Origin: a virus | IMG/VR virus record: IMGVR_UViG_3300027763_002421 | Span: 1 to 44,572 of that record | Direction: 5' to 3' (one strand) | DNA: 44,572 bases | Part shown: piece after piece, positions 20,964 to 29,355 of the stretch | How the letters are laid out: every line of letters begins with the position of its first letter | Numbering within the stretch: the first letter of the stretch is position 1 | Translations under genes and position numbers: made by a program | The notes under the pieces: model-generated | What the model saw: the letters and a program-made list of their open reading frames with translations, nothing else | Database searches by the model: none | Told to the model about the DNA's origin: nothing

Positions 20964-22070
20964 TTACTTAACTAGAGTAACCTTTGCCTTTGGATTCTTT
21001 GCATTCCACTTCTTTGCAAGTGCATTGAAAGCATCCTTGATTGACTTAACTGCTGCTGCATTATCTGCAGTCAACTTTGCAATCTGTGCATCCTTAGCAA
21101 GGATTGCTGCATCTGAAACAACCTTTGCATCAGCAAGTGCCTTTGCAGAAGCAGCCTTCTCAGCAGCAATTAGAGCAGTGTGCTCTGCTGTTGCCTTAAC
21201 AAGTGCAGCGTCTGAAGCAGCCTTTGCAGCAAGGGCTGCATCCTTAGCAGCAACCTGTGCAGCAAGTTCTGATACTAGATCACGAACTGCGATTTCTGCA
21301 AATGGTGCTAGTGCACGAGCAGGAAGACCTGTTACATCAGCAGATGTTGCATCAGAAGATGTTGTTGGTGAGAATGTGATTAGTGAGCGTGTTCCAGTTG
21401 TTGGAAGTGTTGCCTTAAATGTAGCAACTCCAAAATCTGAAAGTGTAGCACCAGTTGTTGCTGTTGCTGTGTCTAGTGTTGCTGTAGAAGCAAACACTGT
21501 TGCAGTAATTGACTTACCTGATACCTTGTTACCAAATGTATCTGTTGCAGTTACTGTGATGTCCTGCTTTGTTCCAGCAGCACCTGATGTAGGTGCAGAC
21601 ACTGTAAGAGAGTTAATCTTACCAGCAGTTCCCTGTACATAGTATGTAAGAGTTGTTCCCTGGTTGTTGATTACAACTGTACCAATTGCTGTTGTCTTTG
21701 TGTAGACATAAAATGTTGCTGTTGTTCCTGTACCAGTTGCAACTGTTAAAGATGATGATCCTGATGTTGCTCCTACTGGTGCAGCAGATGTGTGTAGTGC
21801 AGACACGATTGTTGCGTTTGTTGCTGAAACAGTTACGCTAGAACCTGTATCAACTGTTGCGACGAACTTTAGTGCGTCAGCAGCATCAACAGAGTTGTCT
21901 GCAGGGACTGGCAATGATGCAGGTGTAGCGATTGCTGATGCTGTAGTGTTTGCTACAGAGTCAAGCGATACAGCGACTGTCATTACAGCAGCACTTGCAG
22001 GTGTTGCTACGATTGTGCCCAAAGTCATGGCTGCAACCATGGCTAGTGCGATTTTCTTAAATGAGTTCAT
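20964..22070 (-). CDS. Secreted Ala/Thr/Ser-rich Ig-like protein
   Basis: The product is 368 residues with a signal peptide (MNSFKKIALAMVAAMTLG and an AxA cleavage site in TPASAA). The middle has Thr/Ser/Val-rich beta segments, including TVTATDTFGNKVSGKSITAT, which is typical of invasin-type (Big_1) Ig-like repeats. An Ala-rich coiled coil follows (repeats of KAASDAAL, AKAL, ADAK type), then a basic end. Composition is far richer in Ala and GC than its neighbours. This resembles surface-layer or secreted proteins of small planktonic actinobacteria, so acquisition from a host is likely. It has a Shine-Dalgarno (AAAGGA) and ends at a strong terminator. Role unknown; surface decoy or virion decoration are possible. 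Confidence 0.75.
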   Translation of the reverse strand: MNSFKKIALAMVAAMTLGTIVATPASAAVMTVAVSLDSVANTTASAIATPASLPVPADNSVDAADALKFVATVDTGSSVTVSATNATIVSALHTSAAPVGATSGSSSLTVATGTGTTATFYVYTKTTAIGTVVINNQGTTLTYYVQGTAGKINSLTVSAPTSGAAGTKQDITVTATDTFGNKVSGKSITATVFASTATLDTATATTGATLSDFGVATFKATLPTTGTRSLITFSPTTSSDATSADVTGLPARALAPFAEIAVRDLVSELAAQVAAKDAALAAKAASDAALVKATAEHTALIAAEKAASAKALADAKVVSDAAILAKDAQIAKLTADNAAAVKSIKDAFNALAKKWNAKNPKAKVTLVK

Positions 22071-22089
22071 TTAATTTATTTCCTTTTCT

Positions 22090-23871
22090 TTATAGTAGAT
22101 TGAATCTATCCAAATAGTCTTTTACATCTTTTGGCATAGGCTTATATTCTATCACATTTGAGTTACTTGAGTCAAATACATCTTTGGATCTTTCCCTAAA
22201 TGTATGAATCTCAACTTCCTGATCTATATTTTTTGGAGTGTGTGATATTGCTCCAAATATTGCTCCACACACAGCATCTGCTAAGTCCTTAGAAGATTTT
22301 CTTGGGTGGTCAACTCTATTATTTTTCATGATTTTTAATTCTGTTAGTTCTTCAAACAAAAGTTCGATTGCAGGCATAACAAGTCTTTCTTCGTAAACTA
22401 GCATGGCCATATCCTCATAATGTTTTTTAGCAACAGAAACAGTTTCAGTTCTCATTCCTACCTGTTTTAATTCATTTTGAATATCAAATGATTGCCAACG
22501 GTCAAATGAAACCATTCCGATATCAAAACCCTGTCTTCTAAGATTTTGAATCCATAATTTCACCTCTGACAGATTTACTGGTCCTTCAACTTTTGGTTCC
22601 CAATAAACCACAGCATCTACTACAACTACTGGGGCTACCTGTTGATAATCTTTAATTACCTGAATATTTACCCATTTTTCTACATGTGCAATTGCTACAG
22701 CACATTTGTCATGTTTTTGTGCAAGGTCAGCATGCACATAATATTTTTTATTTGGATCTGGCTTAAATGTTTCATCAAATCTTTTATATGAATCAATTGG
22801 GTTTCTTATGGTCATACATGATCTTACTTTTTCTACCTGTTTAAAAAACGCATCAGTTGAATATGTTGGAACACATGCAAATCTTTGCATTGCATCTCCA
22901 AGGTCTGTATAAAATGCCAACTTGAAGTCATCAATTTTTCTAGTAGGATTAACAACCCAAGTAGGACGCTTTAGTGCAAACACTCCTGGATACTTGTAAG
23001 AAACTATGTTGTCTTCATCCCAAGTAATTTTTAATGTATTTCCCTCAGCATCTTCAGGTAAGTCCTCATTCATAACAAATGTATGATCTTTTGATACAAC
23101 ATCTTTTTCCATAATTACAGCATCATATCTTTGTGAAATAAAGTCGCCTGGATAACGAGGGAATGAAAGGAGTGCAACCTTTCCAAGATCTGGAAAACGA
23201 GAATCTACAGAGGCACGAAATGCTTTATAGATGTTGTCAGCAGTTTTTCCTTGATCATTTCCTGTACCAACTTCATTTGCAAAACCAGAAATCTCATCAA
23301 GTACAGCAAGGATAAGGTTCAAACCCTCATGAGACTCACGCTCTGAGTGACCAGAGTAAACAGTAATTGCTTTATCAAATTCAATGCTTTCTGCTTTAGG
23401 GTTATACTTACCAGCAAACCATGGAGACTTTTCGATTTTTGTTTTAAATCCTTTAAAGAAAACATTTTTTGCTTGTTGTGCGTTAATAGCAACATTGATT
23501 AAGTCAATAGCATCTCCAGAAGGCTTTCCAAAATAACGAGCAGGGTCTTTTAGACATAATAGTTTATATACTATATATGCACATGCTACTGTTGATACAA
23601 AGTCTTTTCCAGATCCCTTGCCAAGTTGCAGAATAACTTCGTTCTTTGTATATTTTTTATAATAGCGTCTTCCTTCTTCATTACCAAGAAGATCAATCAA
23701 GTCCTCCTGTTTATATATTTGGCTCATGGCCTCAACAATGTCATATTGCACTTGAGATAGCGGAGGCTGACCAAGATAGTCTTCACCCTCAACAAATGTT
23801 TTAGCATCTACTGGAGTTTCTTCAAAATTATTATTTTTTAAAGCCTCAAGAAAATCACCAAAATCAGCCAT
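22090..23871 (-). CDS. terL: Terminase large subunit
   Basis: The 593-residue packaging motor has an ATPase domain with Walker A GKGSGKD (84-90, where the usual Ser/Thr is Asp) and Walker B LILAVLDEIS (about 185). An RNaseH-like nuclease domain begins at about 370 with HADLAQKHDKCAVAIAH, and the closing Asp is in SSKDLADAVCGAIFG. It cuts concatemeric DNA and drives it into the procapsid. It overlaps terS by 8 nt. The gene just downstream is a secreted protein rather than the portal, which is unusual. Confidence 0.95.
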   Translation of the reverse strand: MADFGDFLEALKNNNFEETPVDAKTFVEGEDYLGQPPLSQVQYDIVEAMSQIYKQEDLIDLLGNEEGRRYYKKYTKNEVILQLGKGSGKDFVSTVACAYIVYKLLCLKDPARYFGKPSGDAIDLINVAINAQQAKNVFFKGFKTKIEKSPWFAGKYNPKAESIEFDKAITVYSGHSERESHEGLNLILAVLDEISGFANEVGTGNDQGKTADNIYKAFRASVDSRFPDLGKVALLSFPRYPGDFISQRYDAVIMEKDVVSKDHTFVMNEDLPEDAEGNTLKITWDEDNIVSYKYPGVFALKRPTWVVNPTRKIDDFKLAFYTDLGDAMQRFACVPTYSTDAFFKQVEKVRSCMTIRNPIDSYKRFDETFKPDPNKKYYVHADLAQKHDKCAVAIAHVEKWVNIQVIKDYQQVAPVVVVDAVVYWEPKVEGPVNLSEVKLWIQNLRRQGFDIGMVSFDRWQSFDIQNELKQVGMRTETVSVAKKHYEDMAMLVYEERLVMPAIELLFEELTELKIMKNNRVDHPRKSSKDLADAVCGAIFGAISHTPKNIDQEVEIHTFRERSKDVFDSSNSNVIEYKPMPKDVKDYLDRFNLL

Positions 23872-24397
23872 TATGTATTACCGTAATAACCTCATCTTGC
23901 TTGGCAATAGAGGAGAGTCGTCTCATAATTTCATCACGAATTTCTGGATACTCAGAAGCAATATCCTTTAGGATTGACATTAAGACCTCTTGTCGTTTTT
24001 CAATCTCAACCATCTCTTCTGCAAGTTCTTTGTTCTCAAGCAGTCCAGCCTTTTGTAGCATGTCAATTCTTTTAGACTCAATGTCCATAACAAGTTTAAT
24101 CGCTGTTGTTTTTGCAGTAAGATTATTTGTCATTGATGCCTCATCAATAACTTCATAAGATTTTGAGATAAGTTTGCTATAGTGTGTGTCTGCTGCCACA
24201 AGTGCTTCTTTTGCACGAGCACGAATTGCAGCATTATCGGAAGCCATAGTCTTCCATTCATCAATATAGGCAACTACTCTTTGTCTTGGAATGTCTAATT
24301 GCTTTGAAATGACAGTTGGGTCATTACCCTTTAGGTATTCTTCAACTACATTATTTACCTGATCTAAATGCTTTACTAGGTCTTCTTCAGTTGACAT
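23864..24397 (-). CDS. terS: Terminase small subunit
   Basis: The 177-residue protein has an N-terminal helix-turn-helix (TVISKQLDIPRQRVVAYIDEWK, 'DIP' turn) and a long helical core with KELAEEMVEIEKRQEVLMSIL, ending in a short beta tail VITVIHNG. Position directly upstream of terL, with an overlap, plus the HTH and coiled oligomerisation region identify it as the DNA-recognition subunit. Confidence 0.85.
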   Translation of the reverse strand: MSTEEDLVKHLDQVNNVVEEYLKGNDPTVISKQLDIPRQRVVAYIDEWKTMASDNAAIRARAKEALVAADTHYSKLISKSYEVIDEASMTNNLTAKTTAIKLVMDIESKRIDMLQKAGLLENKELAEEMVEIEKRQEVLMSILKDIASEYPEIRDEIMRRLSSIAKQDEVITVIHNG

Positions 24398-24659
24398 CTG
24401 ATAGCACCTTTGAAACCTTAAACAAGATTAGATATCCAATTAGATCGTCTATGTCATTGTCCCCATAAAACTCAGAGCCTCTAGATATTCTAGAAAGTTT
24501 ATCATCTATTCTAATCTTAATCTGCTCATCTGTGTTTGCCTTTGAAAAAATTCTAATTGGATCAATGGCAGAATCACCGTATGATTGGTTCTTCTTAATA
24601 AGCATATCTTTTATTTCATCACAAATATTTGAAATAACATATTGTGTTTGAACGCTCAT
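24387..24659 (-). CDS. DUF1599/Nmad1-like nucleotide-modification-associated protein
   Basis: The 90-residue protein shows KNQSYGDSAIDPIRIF, RIDDKLSRI and the final DDIDDLIGYLIL. This matches the small family annotated as DUF1599/nucleotide modification associated domain 1, found in phages with modified bases. Known: association only, no proven reaction. It overlaps terS by 11 nt. With the many oxygenases in this window it raises the question of base modification. Confidence 0.6.
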   Translation of the reverse strand: MSVQTQYVISNICDEIKDMLIKKNQSYGDSAIDPIRIFSKANTDEQIKIRIDDKLSRISRGSEFYGDNDIDDLIGYLILFKVSKVLSDVN

Positions 24660-24775
24660 TCGTCATCCTCCCAATCAAATGTTTCTGGCAAACCCTTTAA
24701 TGTATAGAGTGCATAACTAATTCCAACTGCACCAGCAATAGTTAAAACTGCAACAGCCTTTTGTAATTTATTCAT
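24656..24775 (-). CDS. 39-residue single-pass membrane protein
   Basis: A short frame coupled at both ends: its start overlaps the stop of the HTH gene (ATGA) and its stop overlaps the next ATG (ATGA). The product has one hydrophobic helix (AVAVLTIAGAVGISYAL) and an acidic tail ending WEDDE. Coupling supports a real gene. Function unknown. Confidence 0.65.
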   Translation of the reverse strand: MNKLQKAVAVLTIAGAVGISYALYTLKGLPETFDWEDDE

Positions 24776-24927
24776 CGTTTAGATTTCCTTAATCCGTATT
24801 TTGCCAAATAAACATATATTGTTTCTACGCTTGTCCCACACTCTGAAGCAATTTCTTGTGGTGTTTTTTTATCCATAAGAAATCTTTTTCTAAGCCAAGT
24901 TTCACTAGTATATAGTTTAGCAGCCAT
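24772..24927 (-). CDS. 51-residue helix-turn-helix DNA-binding protein
   Basis: The product has an HTH near the middle, TPQEIASECGTSVETIYVYLAKYG, like the resolvase/sigma-region-4 HTH, and a basic end RKSKR. It is only the DNA-binding unit. It follows the RuvC-like gene by 4 nt. It could be a small repressor or a terminase-related site binder. Confidence 0.75.
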   Translation of the reverse strand: MAAKLYTSETWLRKRFLMDKKTPQEIASECGTSVETIYVYLAKYGLRKSKR

Positions 24928-24931
24928 AATG

Positions 24932-25522
24932 TTATTTGTCAACCCCTATTGCTTTGTCCCAGTTTTTTATAGCCCAATGACCAATACCACACGCATCTGC
25001 CACATCATTATCAGTAATAGTCTTATCATACTGAATATTGATAAAGTTGATAGTTCTTTGTTTGCGAAGATCCCTTTCAAAAGATTTATACCATGACTCA
25101 GATTTTCCTGGACTTTGAGACCTAATATATAATTTTTCATCTTTAGAAATCTTTTTATTTCCAATAAAGTTTTGCCATGTGATTGGTGACACCTTGCCAA
25201 TAGTTCTAATGCCAGATTGACCTGCTGCACCTAATAAAGCACCTTGGACTAACGCAAGATCAGCAGCAGTCTTAGGGCTGTTCATAAATACTGTATGTTC
25301 AATTACAATCGCATCTACATTTATAATATGTTCAAATAAACCTTTAGACTTTCTGCCAGCGTCAATTACTTTTTCATATATATCTTTGCCTTCAAAATTA
25401 ATCTTTCCAACTTCTTTTAAGTATTCACCATGAAATGTTGCATAGGCAAGACTGTTAGTACTAGCATCAATAGCACAAATTTGTTCTGGTTTTATTTCTA
25501 CACCCCACTTATTTTGTACCAT
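24932..25522 (-). CDS. RuvC-like Holliday junction resolvase
   Basis: The 196-residue RNaseH-fold protein starts the core with CAIDASTNSLAYA (catalytic Asp), then DAIVIEHTVFMN (second acidic residue in VIEH) and ADLALVQGALLGAA. It ends with ITDNDVADACGIGHWA (two further Asp). The order matches RuvC: D, E, then DxxDA. It resolves four-way junctions or branched DNA before packaging. It overlaps the Zn-finger gene by 14 nt. Confidence 0.88.
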   Translation of the reverse strand: MVQNKWGVEIKPEQICAIDASTNSLAYATFHGEYLKEVGKINFEGKDIYEKVIDAGRKSKGLFEHIINVDAIVIEHTVFMNSPKTAADLALVQGALLGAAGQSGIRTIGKVSPITWQNFIGNKKISKDEKLYIRSQSPGKSESWYKSFERDLRKQRTINFINIQYDKTITDNDVADACGIGHWAIKNWDKAIGVDK

Positions 25523-25793
25523 TTATTTTTCCTTTTATTTCTTTTAATGCTTGACTAACATCTGAAGGATTTATTAAACAACCAGAGCACAAAGAATCAT
25601 CATTGTATATTGACAACTGTCTTTTACAAGATTTACAAGTTCGCATCTTGCCTTTTCTTTTTTGTCTTCTTGTAAGCAAATATCTTTGTGCAATCTTTTC
25701 TTTTGTAGAATGATTTCTACACTCTACAGAACAGTATATCTGATATGAGATATCTGTTTTAAATTCTTTGTCGCACCAACTACAATGCTTCAT
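25509..25793 (-). CDS. Two-zinc-finger protein
   Basis: The 94-residue protein has CSWC, then CSVEC for the first finger, and CKSCKRQL with CSGC for the second, joined by a basic stretch (RRQKRKGKMR). It has an HNH-like or Zn-ribbon look but no nuclease His-Asn-His is visible. It lies between the Cas4-like nuclease and the RuvC-like gene with overlaps, which suggests a DNA-processing accessory role. Confidence 0.65.
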   Translation of the reverse strand: MKHCSWCDKEFKTDISYQIYCSVECRNHSTKEKIAQRYLLTRRQKRKGKMRTCKSCKRQLSIYNDDSLCSGCLINPSDVSQALKEIKGKINGTK

Positions 25794-26631
25794 CTTCTAG
25801 CAACTCCAGAGGTTTAATTTTAATTACCCCTGTCTCTGCTTCGGCACATGTTTTTTGTAATGGACAAACCTTACAGATCTTTGAATTTGATCTATATGTT
25901 TTTTGAGGCAAAGTTTTATCTTCCCATGCCTTGCGAACTGTTCGCATCCAATCAAATGCCTGGTCTACCCACCGACGGTAATGATCGTTTACTTCTACAG
26001 GAATAATAAGTAGATCATGGTTATTTTTATTTTCATAAATCAATGCACCCTTATCTTTCTTGAGAATCTTCATATACATAATTAATTGCATTAGGTGGCC
26101 AGTCTTTGGCTTCCTGCTTGCTTTTCTATACTCAAAGCCTTCATTCATCATGGTTTTAATTTCACCAAGAATAGTTTGACCATTATAATTAAGCATTACA
26201 TCGCCATACCCTGAAATTGGTGGGTCATCATGCTTGATTCTAAACTCTAATGCTGGATGAATTTGCTTCTTGTACTTGCTTGGTTCTGGATCAAACTCCA
26301 TATCTTCTGCCAAAAGCCCAGCATTCATAACAGCATCTTGGATTCTATCATGGCTCAGTGTTCCGCTGGTTCTGTTTGCTACACCAAAAGCATCTGCATC
26401 ATCGTGAAAAATACCACCCTCAAATGCAAGGTACCAATATCTAGCACACTCACCTGCTCCGTATGTCAAAGATGAAGGAGCAAAGGTTGTCTTCTTTTGA
26501 AAGCGTGGTTTTAGGTTAACTGTATAGCCATTCCTAATTGCCTCAATAAGTCCATCAGTAAAAGTTGGCTCTTCCAATTTATTGCTTGTTTCTGGTCTAA
26601 TCATAACTTGCTTTAGTAAATTTTTTGTCAT
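25780..26631 (-). CDS. Cas4/RecB-like Fe-S PD-(D/E)XK nuclease
   Basis: The 283-residue nuclease has the PD-(D/E)XK core in SGYGDVMLNYNGQTILGEIKTM (Asp, then GEIK) and the Q-motif HLMQLIMYMKIL. Four Cys fit a 4Fe-4S cluster: C62 (GECARYW) and C253, C256, C262 (CKVCPLQKTC). Cas4-type single-strand exonucleases occur in many phages without CRISPR. It probably processes DNA ends for recombination with the RecA-like protein. An extended -10 promoter precedes it. Confidence 0.88.
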   Translation of the reverse strand: MTKNLLKQVMIRPETSNKLEEPTFTDGLIEAIRNGYTVNLKPRFQKKTTFAPSSLTYGAGECARYWYLAFEGGIFHDDADAFGVANRTSGTLSHDRIQDAVMNAGLLAEDMEFDPEPSKYKKQIHPALEFRIKHDDPPISGYGDVMLNYNGQTILGEIKTMMNEGFEYRKASRKPKTGHLMQLIMYMKILKKDKGALIYENKNNHDLLIIPVEVNDHYRRWVDQAFDWMRTVRKAWEDKTLPQKTYRSNSKICKVCPLQKTCAEAETGVIKIKPLELLEDEAL

Positions 26632-26659
26632 TATATTAAAACTCTTTTCTATTCTTATA

Positions 26660-26668
26660 AGTATAGCA
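26660..26668 (-). promoter_or_regulatory. Possible extended -10 promoter of the Cas4-like gene
   Basis: TGCTATACT on the minus strand in the 41-nt gap between two genes, about 30 nt before the start, with AAAAGAG downstream. No clear -35. Confidence 0.45.
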
Positions 26669-26672
26669 GATA

Positions 26673-26975
26673 TCAGCGTGTGATGTATTTCAGTGCAGAC
26701 ACTAAATTGTTAATTGATTCAGCAGCAGTGTAGTAAAGATTTTTTTTGCCTCTATCAGATTTATCTACATTTGCCATCCATGTTGCTTTAAATGCCATCT
26801 TTGCTGCGATTGCCTGAAGCCTTACAATCTCTACATGAGCAACATTGATTGGGATATCTGGCTTTATAATTAGTTTAGCAATCATTGTTAATGCAGTTGT
26901 CAGTTCTTCATCTTCCATATAGTCTGCAATTTCTACAAGACCATTTACCATATCAATAGTTGTTTTTTCTTCCAT
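26673..26975 (-). CDS. Small all-helical protein
   Basis: The 100-residue protein is predicted all helical. It begins MEEKTTIDMVNGLVEIADYM with Met/Glu-rich helices and contains VEIVRLQAIAAKMAFKATWM. No motif or family is recognised. Its start overlaps the stop of the upstream oxygenase-like gene by 1 nt. Confidence 0.6.
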   Translation of the reverse strand: MEEKTTIDMVNGLVEIADYMEDEELTTALTMIAKLIIKPDIPINVAHVEIVRLQAIAAKMAFKATWMANVDKSDRGKKNLYYTAAESINNLVSALKYITR

Positions 26976-27751
26976 TAAAAATCATCTCCAATTACTCCGT
27001 CTTTCATACCATCCTGATGATAAAGATTCCACGCTGCTTTAAATTCTGGCAAATAGTTTAAAGAATTTGTGTAAGCGCTTCTTTTTTCTGGATATGTGTA
27101 TGCATCTAGTGGATTCATTTCTCCAGTAAACCTATAGTTAGTTATTGGACAATAGTCCATGCTAACAATCTCAAGAAACTCGCCATCTTTAAATTTGCGC
27201 TTTGGTCTCCAGTGAACCTGATTGACTGCACTGAAAACTATTGTTTGCCCAGGCTCTAGTGTATATCTTGTAAAGGTGGTCCCGTCTTCTTGGTTTCCAA
27301 TATAAAGATCCCACTCAATGTTTCCATCAACACAGTGATTAATAGTTATTAGATTTTCATCTGCGTCTATATGTGGAGGCAACTTTGGACTATTATTTCC
27401 ATTGCCATACTTTTTATTATATTCAATATAGTTATAATGACATAGAGCGACATCTCCATCATAAATTGGTTTTGCAATATTGTCTAGTTTTTCTTCTAAG
27501 TTTTTGGGCATCTGAAACTCAACAAGCACTCTTGACATATATTCAATTGTTTTTGGTCTAAACCTATCCCAATTTTTTTCACTAGTCTGCTCATTTGGTT
27601 TATGCACAACTGGATCTAGCATATTTTTATTTTGATAAATAATATCCATTAACTGTTTTGATTCAGCATCAGTAAATAAATTATCTACATAAAATGGAAC
27701 TTTTGTTTTATATTTATTAAAATCAGTTAGGTACTTGTGAATTTCAGCCAT
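26975..27751 (-). CDS. 2OG-Fe(II) oxygenase-like protein, tandem family copy 1
   Basis: The 258-residue product has H127 and D129 (LPPHIDADENL), then TLEPGQTIVFSAVNQVHWRP with H180 and R182, and DGEFLEIVSMDY. This matches a cupin-like Fe(II) site HxD...H, but the distal 2OG-binding Arg is not clear. HWRPKRKFKDGEFLE is almost the same as in the next gene (HWRPKREFVDGEFLE), so this is a recent duplication. Stop and start are 2-3 nt from the next copy. Substrate unknown. Confidence 0.72.
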   Translation of the reverse strand: MAEIHKYLTDFNKYKTKVPFYVDNLFTDAESKQLMDIIYQNKNMLDPVVHKPNEQTSEKNWDRFRPKTIEYMSRVLVEFQMPKNLEEKLDNIAKPIYDGDVALCHYNYIEYNKKYGNGNNSPKLPPHIDADENLITINHCVDGNIEWDLYIGNQEDGTTFTRYTLEPGQTIVFSAVNQVHWRPKRKFKDGEFLEIVSMDYCPITNYRFTGEMNPLDAYTYPEKRSAYTNSLNYLPEFKAAWNLYHQDGMKDGVIGDDF

Positions 27752-27753
27752 AA

Positions 27754-28413
27754 TTAATTTGACTCTTTCGGATTGTACTTTAGCAAGCCGTCTTCTGACT
27801 TGTTAGATGAAGCACCCGTTTCATCATTCCAAACTATATATTTTTCTTTTGCTCTTTCTCTCATAATGTTTACATGATCAGCAGTGAGGGTTTCTGATGT
27901 AGTTGGTGAGAAGTGCAAAAATATTGCTTCTAAAAATTCACCATCTACAAATTCTCTTTTTGGTCTCCAGTGAACCTGATGAGAACCAGAAAAAGAAAGT
28001 AGTTGATTGTCTTTGAGTGTATATGTTGCTTCAGACTCCCAGTTATCTACTGTAATTCCCCAAGATACATTTGAACCTATCTGATAGTCTAAAGTGAGTC
28101 TTGACTCATTAAATACCTCGTCAGTATGTGGAAAGAGCAATGGATAAAAAGTATACTTTCCACAATTTGAAACTGTTTTTTGATATCTAGAAAAATTATA
28201 TTCCTTTAGAACTAATGATTCTCCAGCAATACCCTCAGCATATTTTGTAAACTTATCAATAATATGTTGTGGTAATTGAATATGCCAACTGTTATATCCA
28301 AGATCTTCAACAAAGGTTTGGCTGGTAGTTGAAGAAACAATCTTATATATTTCTGATACATCTTCTTGTGTTAAAGCATTGTCGATTAATACGTTTGGTA
28401 AATCTTTTTTCAT
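27754..28413 (-). CDS. 2OG-Fe(II) oxygenase-like protein, tandem family copy 2
   Basis: The product is 219 residues from an ATG at 28413 preceded by AAAGGAG; the in-frame start 30 nt further up has no ribosome site. Ligands are H96 and D98 (LFPHTDEV) and H148 in SGSHQVHWRPKREF. The stretch VSWGITV has a counterpart EWDLYI in copy 1 and DWGIIV in copy 3. It follows the nuclease candidate by 20 nt. Confidence 0.72.
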   Translation of the reverse strand: MKKDLPNVLIDNALTQEDVSEIYKIVSSTTSQTFVEDLGYNSWHIQLPQHIIDKFTKYAEGIAGESLVLKEYNFSRYQKTVSNCGKYTFYPLLFPHTDEVFNESRLTLDYQIGSNVSWGITVDNWESEATYTLKDNQLLSFSGSHQVHWRPKREFVDGEFLEAIFLHFSPTTSETLTADHVNIMRERAKEKYIVWNDETGASSNKSEDGLLKYNPKESN

Positions 28414-28432
28414 AGTATCTCCTTTTATTATA

Positions 28433-28717
28433 TTATACACCATCTAGAATTTGATCTAATAAATCAAATTCCAGTATAGCAAGTCTAACTTTTGTATTTC
28501 CAGAGCCAAGAACAACTATTATTAACGGATCGCTATTATTTTTAATTGCATCTGTTGTGGCCTTTGCCCATACATCTTTATTTAATGTGAAAGACTTTGA
28601 AGCCTCTTTAAAATCTACAGTAAAGTTTTGCCATGTTGCATCACCTTTATGTGTGTTTCTACCAGAATTCTTGTGCTGTTTTGCACCAATTCTTTTTGAC
28701 TCACTCTTTTCTGTCAT
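28433..28717 (-). CDS. PD-(D/E)XK nuclease candidate (Hjc/VRR-like)
   Basis: The 94-residue basic protein has SGRNTHKGDATW, then FTVDFKEASKSFTL, where D-F-K matches the second acidic residue and catalytic Lys of the core. A helix with KDVWAKATTDAIKN and a strand PLIIVVLGSG follow. This resembles archaeal-type Holliday junction resolvases and other minimal PD-(D/E)XK enzymes. It sits between oxygenase copies 2 and 3 and overlaps copy 3 by 17 nt. Confidence 0.55.
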   Translation of the reverse strand: MTEKSESKRIGAKQHKNSGRNTHKGDATWQNFTVDFKEASKSFTLNKDVWAKATTDAIKNNSDPLIIVVLGSGNTKVRLAILEFDLLDQILDGV

Positions 28718-29348
28718 TTGTTTCTATCTGACTATCAATCCCCGTGTCCATCATTAAGGCACGAGTTCTTTTTTCTAATATGGCTACATGATTTTCCTGA
28801 AGAGGTCTATCATTTTTATATACAAGATGACAAAACATCATATCAATTTTTGTATCTTGTCCTATCCGCTTATCTTCTCTCCAGTGCATCTGTTGGCTTC
28901 CCGCAAAGATCAAGGCATCATTGTAGTTTAGATTGTACTGTTCACCCTCTACTATAATTCCCCAATCCTCATTTGATTCTAGTTGAATATCACATGTTAC
29001 CCTTTGTGACTTTTTTGTATCATAGTGTGGGAATAGTTTGCACTTATAACCATACTCTTCTGAGTATCTGGCAAAAGAATATTCAGCCATAATCATTTCT
29101 TCACCAACTATTTCTGATACTCTTTTTTCTATTTGACTAATAACATCATTTGAAAATTTAGTATGATATGCTTTGTGCCCAGCCCAAGGCTGAGTTATTG
29201 TTTGGGAGTCATCTGTCTGAGCAACCTTATAATATATTTCTGCAATATGCTCGTCAGATAAAATGTTTTCAATTTGCACAACAGGAAAATCTTGATTGTC
29301 AATAAAGTCTTCTGCTTTTGTTTTTGTATACATAGGAAAATTATTCAT
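28701..29348 (-). CDS. 2OG-Fe(II) oxygenase-like protein, tandem family copy 3
   Basis: The product is 215 residues from an ATG at 29348; an in-frame upstream extension lies within the Zn-protein gene and is not used. Ligands are H108 and D110 (LFPHYDTKK) and H155 in FAGSQQMHWREDKR. The pattern LFPHxD ... (D/S)WGI ... GSxQxHWR is shared with copy 2. It is the most divergent of the three. GAGG is 12 nt upstream of the start. Confidence 0.68.
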   Translation of the reverse strand: MNNFPMYTKTKAEDFIDNQDFPVVQIENILSDEHIAEIYYKVAQTDDSQTITQPWAGHKAYHTKFSNDVISQIEKRVSEIVGEEMIMAEYSFARYSEEYGYKCKLFPHYDTKKSQRVTCDIQLESNEDWGIIVEGEQYNLNYNDALIFAGSQQMHWREDKRIGQDTKIDMMFCHLVYKNDRPLQENHVAILEKRTRALMMDTGIDSQIETNDRKE

Positions 29349-29355
29349 AATACTA

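Noticed and set aside
21025-21642. Long plus-strand frame (205 codons) in the secreted-protein gene
   Set aside because: Antisense artefact: Ala/Thr/Ser-rich coding on the minus strand removes stop codons from the opposite strand. The minus-strand product has a signal peptide and a terminator.
25780-26631. CRISPR association of the Cas4-like gene
   Set aside because: No direct-repeat array or other cas gene is visible. Cas4-like nucleases are frequent as stand-alone recombination genes in phages.
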